Assembly (NCBI RefSeq): GCF_000004195.4
Contig: NC_030683.2
Location: 88,809,410 to 88,873,409, forward strand
Length of the DNA stretch: 64,000 bases
Origin: Xenopus tropicalis
Taxonomy: Eukaryota; Chordata; Amphibia; Anura; Pipidae
Reading direction: 5' to 3'
Shown: in pieces, positions 12,127 to 25,164 of the stretch
Numbering within the stretch: the first letter of the stretch is position 1
How the letters are laid out: every line of letters starts with the position of its first letter
Notes under the pieces: generated by a model
Database searches by the model: none
Told to the model about the DNA's origin: nothing
Seen by the model: only the letters and a program-made list of their open reading frames with translations
Translations under genes and position numbers: made by a program

Positions 12127-13194
12127 TCAAATTATCATATGAATGATTTAATCTAATATTTGCTTGACTGTACAAAGTAAATACAGGTATCCATACTTGT
12201 TCCTTGCAGCAAGCTCTAATAATTACACATTATTGCAAGTGCATTCTGGAAAAACTATCAGTCTGACTTTGCAGTAATTCCAAGGTGCCCTTAGTGAGCT
12301 GTGCCAATTGCTAAGCCAACTTGCCACATGTGAATTGGAAGCTGATGCTGTTCAAACATGGAAGAAAAGAGTGTACTGTCACTTGAGCAAAGTTTACCAA
12401 AACGACCACTAATTTGCATCAGTATTGGTGAACCCATAATTATGCTGCGATTATTCTGGGAAATTGTTAGTAAAAACAACAATGTGATTTGCATAAGAAT
12501 TTTGCACATTGCACTATTTGTAAATGAGCCTTTTTGTTGATGCATTATGGATCAGAATAATGTTCCTTTCATGGAAGCAGCAATATATTTTTTCATTGGT
12601 TATCTATTATGAATGTTGATTTGGATCAGTAACCTGTATCAGAGTAATTAGAATAAGCTGTGTACTCTTTACATTGAAGACTAGACCAGAAATGCTTGAG
12701 ATTTATAGCTACAGCTTCATGTCATATTTATGTTTCTGGAACTGCACCATAAATACTCACAACTAATTCAGGAAACTTTAATTTCTCTATTTCTTGCTGG
12801 TCTTTTATGTAATAATGTATTCATTTTTTGCCTCAGTTTTCAGCAGCCAGAGACTGTGCACTTTGCCTAAGAAAGACCATTGTTGCTGAGCTGCTTATTA
12901 TTATAACACATCAGCATATAAATCCTAGCAAAGAAACCTCTTGTGCTGAGCTCCTTCCAAATAACAGTGGGGAGCAGGGATTGTAAGAGCTCCCAAGCCC
13001 TGTGGTCTGCAGGGGCCCCATATGCATAAAGCATTACATATTTCACCATAGAGAAAAAATAAACTGTAGTGTAAAGGGCCAGCAGAGAATTCCACATACA
13101 GGGTTTAAGCAATATGGGTGAGTAGGGAGAGTCATGTGTATAAACTGCTAGTGATTATAGTACTTTTTAAACAAAGTGGCCCTTTGCACTAGAG

Positions 13195-13505
13195 CAGTGA
13201 TGCCCAACCAGTGCCTTGTGAGCAACATGTTGCTCACCAACCCAACCAACTTGGATGTTGCTCCCAGTGGCCTTAATGGAGGTGCTTAATTTTAAGCTCC
13301 TGGCTTGGAGGCAAGTTTTGGTTGCATAAAAAATGACTGACTCAATCAGAGTCTCCCGTGAGCTGCCAGTCTACATAGAGGCTACCAAATAGCCAATCAC
13401 AGTCCTTATTTGGCACACCCAGAAACATTTTTTATGCTTGTGTTGCTCCCCTACTCTTTTTACATTTGAATGTGGATCATGGGTAAAATCAGTTGGTGGC
13501 CCCTG
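13195..13505 (+). mobile_element. hAT MITE, same family, complete
   Basis: Starts CAGTGATGCCCAACC and ends in ggcccctg, with duplications cactagag / cactaggg (7 of 8 match, 13187-13194 and 13506-13513). Same orientation as the 3349 copy. Confidence 0.85.
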
Positions 13506-13984
13506 CACTAGGGCCTTGGGGCACACTGTTTAGGACACTACCAGGCAATAATTTATATAAAGTTCAGATGATACAAATATGTATTTAGTCTGTACACTCT
13601 ACTTCCCCACAGAACCACACAAATCCTTGACATCCAGCAGGCAAACATACATGCAGCAGAAGATATTATGGTGTGGAACAAAAACCATCCAGTTGTATGC
13701 AGCCTTGCATGTTACATAATTCCATATAAATAATTTAATTCTCTTTATGCTAAATTGTTTTACTAGCTATGATATGAAGCAGCCAGTTATTTTTTTATAT
13801 AATAGATAAGTTGTATGCATATAAATAAAAGTTATTATATTTATTAGAAAGCTCCCTGTTACCAAACTGCATCTGATTTGTGTAGCTTGACAATTTGCCA
13901 CATGCCAAGTGTTCAGAACAGGGTGCTTGTTATTAAAATTTGTAACTTTACTTTGTTCATAAGTAAGACCCCTATCCCTTAGGT

Positions 13985-14291
13985 CAGGAATCCCCAACCT
14001 TTTATACCTGTGAGCCACATTCAAATGGAAAAAGTGTTGGGGAGCAATACAAGCATTGAAAAAGTTCCTGGGATTGCCAACAAGAGCTATAATTGGCTAT
14101 TTGGTAGCCCCTATGTGGACTGGCAGCCTATAGAAGGCTCTGTTTGGCTTTACACTGGGTTTTTATGCAACCAAAATTTGCCCCCAAGACAGAAATTCAA
14201 AAATAAGCACCTGCTTTGAGGCCACTGGGAGCAACATCCAAGGGGTTGTGGAGCAACATGTTGCTCACAAACCAATGGTTGGGGATCACTG
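13985..14291 (-). mobile_element. hAT MITE, same family, inverted, complete
   Basis: Begins CAGGAATCCCCAACC and ends TTGGGGATCACTG, with an exact 8-bp duplication CCTTAGGT (13977-13984, 14292-14299). It lies only 480 bp from the 13195 copy, in the opposite orientation. Confidence 0.9.
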
Positions 14292-14299
14292 CCTTAGGT

Positions 14300-16276
14300 T
14301 ATAAATGACTGGTTTATTCTGTCCTGTGATGGGATTTTAGAGAATCTGGTTCTTAGTGATTACAAACTAAAATATATCACATAAAGTGCTTGGGATCAGA
14401 ACACAACTATATTCCGTCCCCACACTAAGCATATAGTGTAGCATAAATTAGTTCTGTTTGGGAGGGTCTACACTCAGACTAGTTCTCCCTAGTTCTTTGG
14501 CATGAATCTCTACAGTATGCCAGGAGACTGTGTAGATTATTGGTGTTGGCAGTACAGCTAAAAACTAGGAACTACAGCAACAGTAATTTCACCCTAGTGC
14601 ACATAAATCTTCTTTACAGCTACCTTCCTAAGACCACTAGGATGAAGACTTAACTTCTACCTGGCTGACAATGCAAGGCTAATAGGGATCCCCTTCCATA
14701 TTACACAAAGACAAGTACAACCCTTCCTATTTAAAATAGTACCCCTAGCAAATGGTATTGTAGTTGTATTTCTACCTTTCTCTTGTGGCACCAAGGTACC
14801 AATGTCCCTTAAAGAACACTTGAAAGGTGCGAGAGAGACACCGATTTTGCTTGTCTTTCATTCTGTATATGAGTTTCCTTTTTGGTAACCTATTTTCATG
14901 AGTACCTATCTTCATTTATGTGTTGCTGTCAACATGGGACAGCCCAGGAGGATATATGTTCCTTATTTCTTGTCATTTATCATCACTGAACCTGTATCTT
15001 ATCCTCCATAAAGAGTTGGTTTCTCTGTTATTTCTCATCATTACAATTACAACAGAAGCTCACAACATGTGGGATACCCCAAGTTTATTTTTCACCATGC
15101 TGTGACTCTTCTCCACAGTTGGTAAGGGTTATTTTGCCTTTGCTTTTCTTCCTTTTTCATTCGCAGCTTTGAAACCTGTGTGTTTTTCCTCTCATTTGCT
15201 AGGCAGACTTTAATCTTTGTAACAAGGTTTTGTCTCCCTACCTCCTGCCAGTGAATTTGCTGGAAGACAATAGGCTGTTTACACTAATAGACCAGCTCTG
15301 AAACAAACAGCACAGTGGAAAGCTAGTGGAATTCAACATTTCAACATTTCTCCATCTGTTTCCAAAACCAATATTGACCCAAGACCCCTGCCTGGCTGCT
15401 TTAGTCAAAGTGTTACTAGACAAATCAAGTTTTGCATAGCAAACCCCAGGAGTCAGGTCTAGAGAAGCTCTGAACAATGGGTCTTCCAGAATGATGCTCT
15501 ACCATTGGCACAAGAGGGGAGAACCTACATTTCTAGATCTAAACTACAGGGGATATACTTGATAACATCACCTATTGCTGTGCAATTTGGATTTAAGGGG
15601 TACTCTGGTAGAAGTGATTGTGTTAATCTTCAGTAAACATGCTTTCCACAAGCTGAGGTAGACACAAATAAAAAAAAGGCTCTGACGGCAGGATTTGGAT
15701 GATGCATTTTGAGCTGCTAATGTCTGCAAAAGATTATAGTTAATTAACGAGCACTAATGGTTGAATATACGCTGTGAATTGAGTCAGTAAAATCCTGTGG
15801 GCATTGCTTAATGAACCAATAAGAAGCAGAGTTTACTAAAGTTGTAAATATTCAACCCAGTTAAACCTTTACTTTACTTGTCTTACCAAGAGAATGAGGA
15901 TCTGGTTCAGCTCTGGTTCTGGGAAGGTCACTATAGTGCAGCAAATGTGAGCTGGGAAATAAAGGAGGAAAGTACAGACTAAGCTTAAATTATGACTGTG
16001 CAAATATTTCATATACAGTCCTGGACAGACTTCCAGTAGGTGTTACATAGAAAGAATGACGTTTACAAAAAAAGTTATATTTTCATTTAAAAAATGAAAA
16101 ATCTAGCAAATACAGAAAATAATTTGTGTATCCATTGGTGTAGCCATACAACTGAAGCCCAAAGAATAGCTAGGGTCACTGCAGGTCTCACTTCCATGGT
16201 ACCGTGCAGCTTCCTCAGCTCTTTTTTAAATGTTGTTAATTCATTATTTATGGCCTCTTATTTTACATGAGCAAAG
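14300..16276. other. Intergenic, mostly single-copy
   Basis: No recognised gene or transposon; composition is closer to single-copy DNA than most of the window. Confidence 0.5.
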
Positions 16277-16409
16277 TTAAAAGAGTAGTTCACTTTTAAG
16301 ATACCTTTTGCTTTAGAATGCCCATTTCTTACCAACTTTTTAATTAATCTTTCATTTTCATTTTTTATAGTTCTTGAATTAGTTCTTGAATTATTTTCTT
16401 CTTCTGCCT
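16277..16409. mobile_element. T2-like repeat, interrupted
   Basis: TTAAAAGAGTAGTTCACTTT start and ttttttatagttcttgaatt interior resemble the 38120 repeat. It is interrupted at 16410 by a hAT MITE. Confidence 0.55.
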
Positions 16410-16622
16410 CAGGGATCCCCAACCTTTTTTACTCTTGATCAACATTCGAATTTAAAAAGAGTTGGGGAGCAACACAAGCATGAAAAAGGTACCTGGAGGT
16501 GCCAAATAAGGGCTATGATTGGTTATTTGGTAGCCCCTATGTGGACTGGCAGCCTATAGAAGGCTCTCTTTGACTTTACACTGGGTTTTATGGCAACCAA
16601 AACTTGCCTCCAAGCCAAGTAT
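16410..16622 (-). mobile_element. hAT MITE, same family, truncated, inside a T2-like MITE
   Basis: Begins CAGGGATCCCCAACC but stops after aacttgcctccaagccaag, lacking the other end. It interrupts T2-like sequence (16277-16409). Confidence 0.75.
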
Positions 16623-16774
16623 TCAAAAAATTTAAAAAAAAAATTTGAATTATTTTAGCCTAATAGAACTTGCATATAATTCTTACATGGAAACAAAGGG
16701 AAAATAGCTACACCATGTCTCCTTCCAGTACTGCCCCACAAAATATGTGACTGCAAAGGTGAATTAGTTCTATT

Positions 16775-17054
16775 ATGGGATCCCTTATCTGAAAACTCAT
16801 TAACGAGAAAGTTCCTAATACAGAAAGGCCATCTCCCATCTCCATTATCAGCAAATAATTCTAATTTTTAAAATAATTTCCTTTTTCTCTGTAATAATAA
16901 AACAGTACCTGTACTTGCTCCCAACTAAGATATAATTAATCCTTATAGGCAAAACAATCCTATTGGGTCAATGTATAAATATTTTTTTAGTAGACTTAAG
17001 GTATGGGAAAAACCCCAGGCCTGAGCATTCTGGATAACAGGTCCCATACCTGTA
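16775..17054. mobile_element. TACAGGTATGGGA-family MITE, left end eroded
   Basis: Shares ggccatctcccat, aactaagatataattaat, agtagacttaaggtatgg and ends caggtcccatacctgta. Confidence 0.78.
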
Positions 17055-18315
17055 CTATACAGTTATGCACCCTCAGTGTAATAAAACCACTGTAATGCCC
17101 TGTATAGTGTTTCACCCCATGTCCTATCTTGTTTCTATTAGGAGATGGATATGTTTATCTTCTGATTTTGGCTTAATTAGAGGGCTATAAGAAGGGAAGA
17201 AAAGGAAATACTAGTGATGGCTCTGCTAGGTGTACCTAGCAGTCTGTGAATTATACATCCTTGGGGCTGTTTTAGGGGGAGCATGGTATACTTATTACAG
17301 TTTATATAAAGGTGTCAGACGTCATGTGAGTTGTTTTTTATTTTAACCTGGGGTAGCATATGTGGTGGTAAATGCATTTTGTGATGAATATGAGGCATAA
17401 ATCTAAAACGTCTGTAAACAGTAATTCTACTGAGTTAATAAAATATGGTATTAACATCCTGTCTTCTTTCACTCTACTCATTCTTCTAAGCCCTCCTGTC
17501 ACCTAGCAAACTAACAGGGCTCACCTCCCCCCTTCCTTTGCCCACCCCCCCATATTGACCTGTGTGTTATGCAAAAAGACCTTTATCCAGCTTTTGCAAA
17601 TGAAGCACGGCACAGTCCAGGGGTCCTTTCATGCTGCATGCCTCTGTCCTGCCTCCTCTCACTACACACATACACCATGCTGGCAGAGCATCTATTCCTA
17701 CTTCAATGGCAAAAACTGTTTACTCAGCATCACTGCTGGAAGGAGAGCTGTTTCTTGGCAGGGAGTCCTGCCTAAGTTAATCATCTGTGTGCTCTGCTGC
17801 CTGAGGTGATTCCTTAGAACAGTTGCACTGAGCCAGCGCTCACTCAGCAGTAGGTAAATATGTTGCCCACCAGCAATGTAAATTCACCTTTATGACTCTC
17901 CTCATTCAACATCAATGAGTGTCCTTACCTGCATGGGTCCTAGCATTGATTTCTATTGCTTCCCCTAATAGGAAGTTAGCAGCCTAATAAACAGATCTGA
18001 AAAAGCAATCAATTTAATTAAAGGTTACTTGGAGGCTTTAGGGAATTGCCAACGATTATTTCATGAGTTCCTCTAATTTGAGCTAATGGTGTAATGTGGC
18101 TATTAGGTCACTTGCAATATTGCTTTCCCTTACTTTCTGTTTCTGTTTGGAAGTGGGATTTTATTTCAAAACAAAAAGAGAATTATTTTCTTTTAAAACA
18201 GAATTGCAGAATGGACATATATATATATATATATATTTACCTAAGAAATGTTCTCACTTTCATGTATGGAAACTTAATGTGATTTTAGAAAAAATATCAG
18301 CCAGGGTCAGACCTC
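17055..18315. other. Intergenic
   Basis: Possible old repeat at 17780-17970; a short (AT)n at 18217-18237. No gene seen. Confidence 0.5.
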
Positions 18316-18795
18316 GGGGCTGATTTACTAATCCACGAATCCGAATCCGAATGAGAAAAATTCGGATTGAAAAACGAATATTTTGCGACTTTTTCGTATT
18401 TTTTTAGATTTTTTCGTCGCCATTACGACTTTTAGTAAATTGTCGCGACTTTTTCGTAAACGGTACGACTTGCGCGAATGGTCGCGACTTTTTCATTGCC
18501 ATTAGAAATTTTGTGAATTGTCGCAACTTTTTCATAGCCATTATGACGTTCGTGCATTGTCGCGACTTTTTCATAGCCATTATGACTTTCATGAATTGTC
18601 GCGACTTTTTCATAGCCATTATGACTTTCGTGAATTGTCGCAACATTTGCATAGCCGTTACGACTTTTGGAAATTGTCGCAACTTTTTCGTATTGAGAGC
18701 TCGAAAAATTTGCGACAATTCGCAAAATACAGATCATTACGAAAAAAAAGCATTTGGGCGCTTTTCAGACGTTCGTGGATTAGTAAATGTGCCCC
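18316..18795. mobile_element. TIR MITE with internal 39-bp tandem array
   Basis: Ends GGGGCTGATTTACTAATCCA and the inverse of GGGGCACATTTACTAATCCA. Between 18480 and 18690 a 39-bp unit (gtcgcgactttttcatagcc then attatgactttcgtgaatt) occurs about five times. Because 39 is divisible by 3, frames stay open on both strands, giving four overlapping open frames of 93-104 codons that are not genes. Confidence 0.88.
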
Positions 18796-21700
18796 CTAGA
18801 GTAGCAATACCTTAGCATGCCTATGAACAATACAAGTTAGCACTGCAATCTGTATTTTTTTAGGTATTTATATATATATGTTCTAATGTGGACTGAAATG
18901 TTGGACACAAGTGATATGTGAAATGAAGACATTTTGTTGTTTTTATATTTGAGAGTGCTGGTCCCTACCAATCATATGTATTTATTAACCATGCACCTTG
19001 AAAGAACGAGTGCGGGCACATTTTCATGGAGACAAATGAGTCAAGCACAGAATTTTTTTATGGCAGTGGTTCCCAAATTGTAGGGCTGGCACCCATTGTG
19101 GGCGGGGGGGGGTTGCTGGCAAAATTGTTAAGGGGGGTTCAGACTGAAGGAAAATTGGGCAGAATCTGATTAGAATTAGTGCTGAAAGTACTAAACTGGG
19201 AACATTTTGCATGACAGTTTAAACATTGTTTTTATTCCTAACCTATAGATTTAAATATAGGTCCCCATGCTGCAAAGTCCTTATTCCAAAGCGCTATGTT
19301 TATGGGCTGCGCTTTTCTATCCACTCGCTCATTTAGTTATTACAGAGGCAATGAGGCATCTAGCACTTCTTTCTCCTCTTCAAGGATAACATAATAGAAA
19401 TGTTTGTTGTCAAGTAAATCTGTTCTGACCAGATGCAGCCGGGACATTATTATCAGGGACTGCAGGTAGGAATTCTTACTAAAAATTGTGCATTTAACAT
19501 GGTTAAGCAAAATGTGGAGAGATGGGTCATATTAGATATTTGTACCCCAGACTGCAAGACATTATCCAAAAAGACAACATTGTTTGGCTCCAACTTTTTT
19601 CCATTTTTATAGAATACCCTATAAGGAAATACAATGCTGACTCTTTGGATTTTAGACTGACAGTACCCGGGTATGTGCTGATCAAAGCTACAGAACAATT
19701 TTTTTCTTGCTGGAGATCAGGAGTAAAGCCCAGTGTTTCTAATCATCACATGGGAACAGCTATTACTGTCTCAGATTTTATTGGGAAAACTTTCCATACA
19801 TTCTTTAATTCAGCATTTTTATATTATGGGGTGTTTTTGGTTGCTCGAGGAAGTTTGTTTCTCATGAATCCTATGGCTTGTTTCCTGTACTGCAGTCTGA
19901 TCATGTTTTATTAGAGTGCTTTGTAAACACAGACCCTACTTCTCCTCTTGTTATAATGTAACAGAACTTCAACAAGGTCTTAATATGTATAATTATCTCA
20001 GCAATAGAGGCACTGAAAGTAAGGAAAATCAAGCAAGTATGCCACTATCATCAGCATATATTTAATCGGTAGGGCGAATGACATAAGCAACAAGCAACAT
20101 GGGGACAGGTGAATAGCACGTTCTTATGTCCAACCGAAGCACTACATGCATGGAGCATGGAATCATAATAAAAACAATTAGGGTCATTCACAACCGCAAG
20201 AGCAAGTGTGGTTATTATATATATATTGACCCCATTCATTAAAAGTACTTGCACCTCTGCATGTTGAGTGCCATTTTGTCCCTTCTATCTGTTCTTATGA
20301 ATTGTGCCTATTGACACTACCATCACCCTGGGCTTGGAGATAGTTCCCACATCCTTTTGCATTATTAGGTGCACAAACCTTGCTCCCAATGAACTGGGAT
20401 GCTCCTTAAGCGACACAATACACACTTTGAAGATGCTATCCGCAACTTGCACCCAGGGGTGTTTCTGAAGTATATATCACCCTGACGTGACCTTTCAATT
20501 GCCACCCCCTCCTTGTACTTTACGCTTATATTCGCTCTAAAAGTTGCCAGGAGCGGCTGCTGCCCCTGAGGTGAGTTTCCTGACTTCACTTATGGTAGCA
20601 GAGACCCTGCTTGCACCCAATTTGTGACCCTGTGTATGTGCAATTGCATTCATGGCGGCTTAGCTCAGCATTTGGGTGTAATTATGCTGTAATTCTGGGA
20701 AAAAATGCTACATCATAGGAAAAAAATGGCAACTTGCTCCTGTAAATCAATGCATCTTTTAATGTTTGAGCAGAGGCAGAGAAAGAGTAGAGGCCAAATA
20801 TGTGTGTTAAATGCTAAGGGGATTAAAAGATTAATGCTTTGGGCCTAATTTCAGACAAATGTTAATACAGTTGAACTGTTGCTCTCCAGCAACACAGCAG
20901 CTATGCCGATATTTTACCAACTGCAATTTGGTGCCACAGAAAACAACAGTATATGCCAGCTGAATGCTGAGGGGGTCCATGTCACAGATGTGTTTATATT
21001 TAATGGGGAAAACACTGTTTGACTTTTAGCATATACAGCCATTCTGACAGCTTTTGTGTTTTTTTTAGGTTAATGTGAATGGCTATCCCTCACAAGAAAA
21101 AAATGTGTTACAACACCCCCACAACTTTATGGCCAGGGGAAGGCAAACAATGGGACTTTTTCTGGGTTTTTCAGTACACAGGCAATTAACCCTCCGTTAT
21201 GCCCACATGTTTCTCTTCACTGTCACTGGGGTTAAGCTTATGATCACGTTGCTTGGGTGACAGCCAGAATACTGTGCTTTCCTGGCCTGTGACTCTCTGC
21301 GTTATAATTAGCCCTGTATCCAGAGGCAACCACAAGCTTGTTTGTCACACCAAAAGCAGACGTCACAGCTCAGGAGAACACTGACTCTGAGACGTGTGGA
21401 AATGGGAATGTGACACTCAACACCCACACACAATACATAGAAGGACAGGATAATGCTTTGTAACCAATTCTTCTGTTGCAAAAGGTCTGCTCTGTTCAGC
21501 TGTTCTTTTCAGCCAAACCAAAAAATATTGTGTGTTTCTGTGATTCCCATTTACAGAGCTGAGAGACTTGATGGGTTGCAGCTGCAGCAGAGCATCTCTT
21601 CTCTTTATTAGACTAATTCATAATTAGTAACTGGACTTGCAGTAAGTTCTGCAGCAGCTTTAGACTAATCTTTACCAGTGTCTGAGATCTTCTGCAGCCC

Positions 21701-22289
21701 CATGATAATATTGTTAGATTATCAATGCTGGGGTCTTTCAACATCCCAACAGGGCACTATATGCAAGAAATTAATACAGTTAATTTGCCATCATAAGGCA
21801 TAGTGCTAGAAGCATAATTGTGCCAGGGAATGCTGTTCACTTAAGTGTTGCACCTATTAGGTCTCATCTATGCTTCCGCAATGCATCAAAGTGTGCCAAA
21901 ATGCCAATTTCACAGACTTTAATTACAGAACTGGGCATAAGCTCCAAGGTGCAACTCACTGGTGCAAGGGTGCCCTATACTTTATACCTACTTTAAGCAA
22001 GGTTTCCTTTGTACGAATATGCACTCCTACTTGTGCCAACTAAATTATCTATAAATTCCATTTCTGACAACGCACATCAGTGCTACTGCAACAAGCACCA
22101 TATTTACCAAATAGGTGCAAGGTTTTTTTTACCTATATTGAGAAATCGGGCAGAAGCTGGGCAGTGTTCACTTTTAATGACATAAAGAATGATGGGTAGA
22201 AATTCTGCATCACTGGTGAAAAAAACAGGACAATATGTGCCATTTTTTATGTACTTGCATGGTGCACTGTAATAGTAAATAGGCCTTTA
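18796..22289. other. Intergenic, 3.5 kb
   Basis: Contains the unrecognised 130-codon frame (19522-19914) and a possible old dispersed repeat at 20620-20770. Nothing else supported. Confidence 0.5.
19522..19914 (+). other. 130-codon open frame, not recognised
   Basis: Starts ATG and ends TAG. The product has hydrophobic stretches (FFNSAFLYYGVFLVARG) but resembles no family I know. There are no repeats over it and no clear splice sites. In 64 kb of AT-rich DNA a frame of this length can arise by chance, so it is probably not a gene. Confidence 0.15.
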
Positions 22290-22500
22290 TTATATGTTCT
22301 CCATGTGTCTACACAGGTTTTCCCTGGCTACTCCAGGTTTCCTCCTAATGAAACCGACCCTAGTGTGAGTTTGTACACAATATGTACACAATATACACAG
22401 CTGCACTGGGGTAGGGATTTACGTAAATGAGTAACAATCTCTGTAAAGTGCTGTGTAACTTGAGATGCTATTTAAATAACGTTTGATAATATTAATACCA
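22290..22500 (+). mobile_element. L2-type LINE 3' end, old
   Basis: Contains tgttctccatgtgtctacac, ccaggtttcctcctaatg, ctctgtaaagtgctgtgtaa and gctatttaaataa, a diverged version of the 61320 element. Confidence 0.6.
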
Positions 22501-23744
22501 TTCTTACTACATTCTTTAACAAGTGGGATCAAGCAACCCAAGGGACTGGCCACCTATCTTGCCCTTAACCTGGGCATGTTCCCTCCCTGCAATGTGATTT
22601 AATGATTGGCCCTGAATAAATTGTGGAAATGTCTTCTTTTATTACTGTTTGGTACAATCAGGATGGAAAGAGAAAGTGTTTTCTAGGGGCACAAGAAGGT
22701 TACAATGGATGAGTGTTGAAAAAAAAGGTTAAGAGATAACCCTACAAGCATAATATAAACTGTACATACACAACAGGTCTCCTCTCTCTGCATGCCATTT
22801 TGGTACAAATAGGATTTATATAAAGTAGATAGCAGAATAGATCAATAGGAAGCTGAATAGGGGAGCTACAAAGAGTTACCAAATGAAACATAGGGTTATA
22901 TGTCCAGTTGTCCATTTCAGCTTCAATTTCTGCAAGCCATACAACTTCTATAATCAGCTTCCTTCATAGGCAGGGGTTACCAAATACAGGACTTCATGTT
23001 TATAACTACTTCAAATTTCTCTCTGGTTGGAACAGCTGAGGCAATTAGAGGCCTGCCTTTCATTGAGGTATAACTATATTGGGCCTACAGGTCAAGGCCC
23101 TCAAGCTGGACAAATCAACACCAGTTTAAAAACAGAAGTATCTTTAAACAGTTATGAATAGACATACTACAGTCCACAGATGTTGACTAAGTTGATCAGT
23201 GTTTTAAATGATAATTGCCCTATATTTTCTTATTTGTATCTATTTGTTATCATTGCTGTTGTCAGGGCACCAACATTTTCTGTATTTGTCTCCAAGTGAT
23301 GGGCACATTACAACACAGCAAGAAGTGAATGAAGTGCATGAATTTTTCCGTGAAGTGCGAAAAACACTGCATTATTGTCTTTATTATGGAGCCTTTCCAG
23401 CATACAGTACATGACATCATGGTCTATGTTATGGATTCCTGCATCTCATTAAACTTATTTTGATCCTATGAGATATCTTGGTCTCTCTCTTTCTATATTA
23501 ATATATGAAGACAATAGTGACTGTCTATAACATCTTATAGTAGCCTCCCTACCATTTGCCAGAATCCACAGATCTGAAAACTGAAAGGTCCCTGTCCTAT
23601 CTTTTTCAGTCCTGTTATCTTTAATGAAAATCTAATGTTATGGGAGAGGGATACATACAGGTATTGTACCTAACTTGTGACTTATGAATGTACAGAGTCT
23701 GTTAATGCAGTTCAGTGTATAGATGTTACTTACTGTAACAAAGT

Positions 23745-23857
23745 GGGGCAGATTTACTAACACTGGGCATATTTGCCCCATTGCAATAATGCATAGCTCT
23801 GGTTGGCATGGGCAGTTGTACAGGAACAAATTAGCCCACTGTTAGTAAATAAGCTCC
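23745..23857. mobile_element. Short TIR MITE
   Basis: GGGGCAGATTTACTAACACT at the left, inverse of GGAGCTTATTTACTAACAGT at the right. 113 bp. Much of the element is the two ends. Confidence 0.68.
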
Positions 23858-24296
23858 AAGGTGTGCTGACAAGTTTGTGTAGTATACACACTTTGAAACA
23901 GTCTGTGGATATTACTGGAGACTGATTAGTGAATGTAACGGAAGCTTTCTTTGACACGCAAGGGTATTGATGGAGGCTGATCAGTGACTGTGCCTTATCT
24001 TCACAAATCCTTGTAAAATTGTCTGCTCCAAAAAAAAGGGTAAATAGTGCTGTAAAATAAATGTGTTTATAAAAGCTCTATTATACATGTGAATTAGCCC
24101 CGTGCATTGCAAATGTGGAAATCATCCATGTGCTAGTTTCAGTGTTTATAAAGTTGCATTTTCTTTTTAAGCCAGACTAATGCTGTCATTTACATATTAT
24201 TATATACCACAACCACCTCTGACATTACAGAGCCCTTCAAAGTCAATAGTACAGATTTAGACAGGAAATACATTTTAGTGCAACACAATTTTTCAA

Positions 24297-24625
24297 GGGA
24301 ACCCAGTGTATAATTTCTGTACTGTGCAGTATATGGAAGTTACAGGAGGCCCCATAAAGAACTTAGTGTATCATATCTGTATTGTGCAGCATATGAATGT
24401 TGCATAAGGCTCCATAGGGAACCCAGTGTATCATTTCTGTACTGTGCAGCGTATGGATGTGACAGGAGGCCCCATAGGGAACCCAGCATATAATTTCTGT
24501 ACTCTGCAGTATATGGATGTGACAGGAGGCTCCATAGAGAAACCATTATATAATTTCTGTACTGTGCAGCATATGGAAGTTACATAAGGCCATAGAGAAA
24601 AACCCAGTATAATATTTCTTTACTA
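24297..24625 (+). repeat. 60-bp minisatellite, left block
   Basis: About five diverged units of roughly 60 bp are present, core ctgtactgtgcagcatatgg followed by a gttaca/gtgaca variant and aggccccatagggaaccc. It continues at 24969 after the palindromic insert. Open frames on the minus strand (SLWGLLSHPYAA-like repeats) exist only because 60 is a multiple of three. Confidence 0.88.
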
Positions 24626-24654
24626 TGTAGTGTATAGCTGAGCTGGTACAGTAG

Positions 24655-24874
24655 GCAAGAAAAAAGCATATGGCACTCAGGACTACAAACAAGGGTAATA
24701 CCCTTTTTAAAAGTTTATTGCGGAGGTGCAACGTTTCGGGGCAATGTGACCCCTTTATCAAGCATGCTTGATAAAGGGGTCACATTGCCCCGAAACGTTG
24801 CACCTCCGCAATAAACTTTTAAAAAGGGTATTACCCTTGTTTGTAGTCCTGAGTGCCATATGCTTTTTTCTTGC
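24655..24874. repeat. Perfect 220-bp palindrome, no spacer
   Basis: Two arms of 110 bp meet at AAGCATGCTT (centre 24764/24765), and I see no mismatch. Each arm contains gccccgaaacgttgcacc, an AATAAA signal and a run of A or T at its end. The surrounding insert (24656-24968) is flanked by the 13-bp direct repeat ctggtacagtagg (24643-24655 and 24969-24981), so it appears to have inserted into the minisatellite. The element family is not identified. Confidence 0.9.
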
Positions 24875-24968
24875 TGTAGTATATTCTGAGGGTGCCGATC
24901 CCTCTAGCAGTGTGCACCGGACAAAATAATTTTTGAGAGAGAGGGTGTGCGGATAAGGTCTCTGTGGT

Positions 24969-25155
24969 CTGGTACAGTAGGCCCCATAGGGAACCCAGTG
25001 TATAATGTTTGTACCGTGCAGCATATGGAACTAACAGGAGGCCCCATAGGGAACCCAGCATATAATTTCTGTACTGTGCAGCATATGGAAGTTACATAAG
25101 GCTGCATAGGGAACCCAATATATAATTTCTGTACCATGCCGCATATGAATGTTAC
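24969..25155 (+). repeat. 60-bp minisatellite, right block
   Basis: Three further units of the same 60-bp repeat resume directly after the second copy of ctggtacagtagg. They show the same gccccatagggaacccag and ctgtaccgtgcagcatatgg segments. This supports a single array later split by the palindromic insert. Confidence 0.87.
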
Positions 25156-25164
25156 AAGAGAATG

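Noticed and set aside
18404..18815. Four overlapping frames of about 100 codons on both strands
   Set aside because: All come from the 39-bp array in a MITE.
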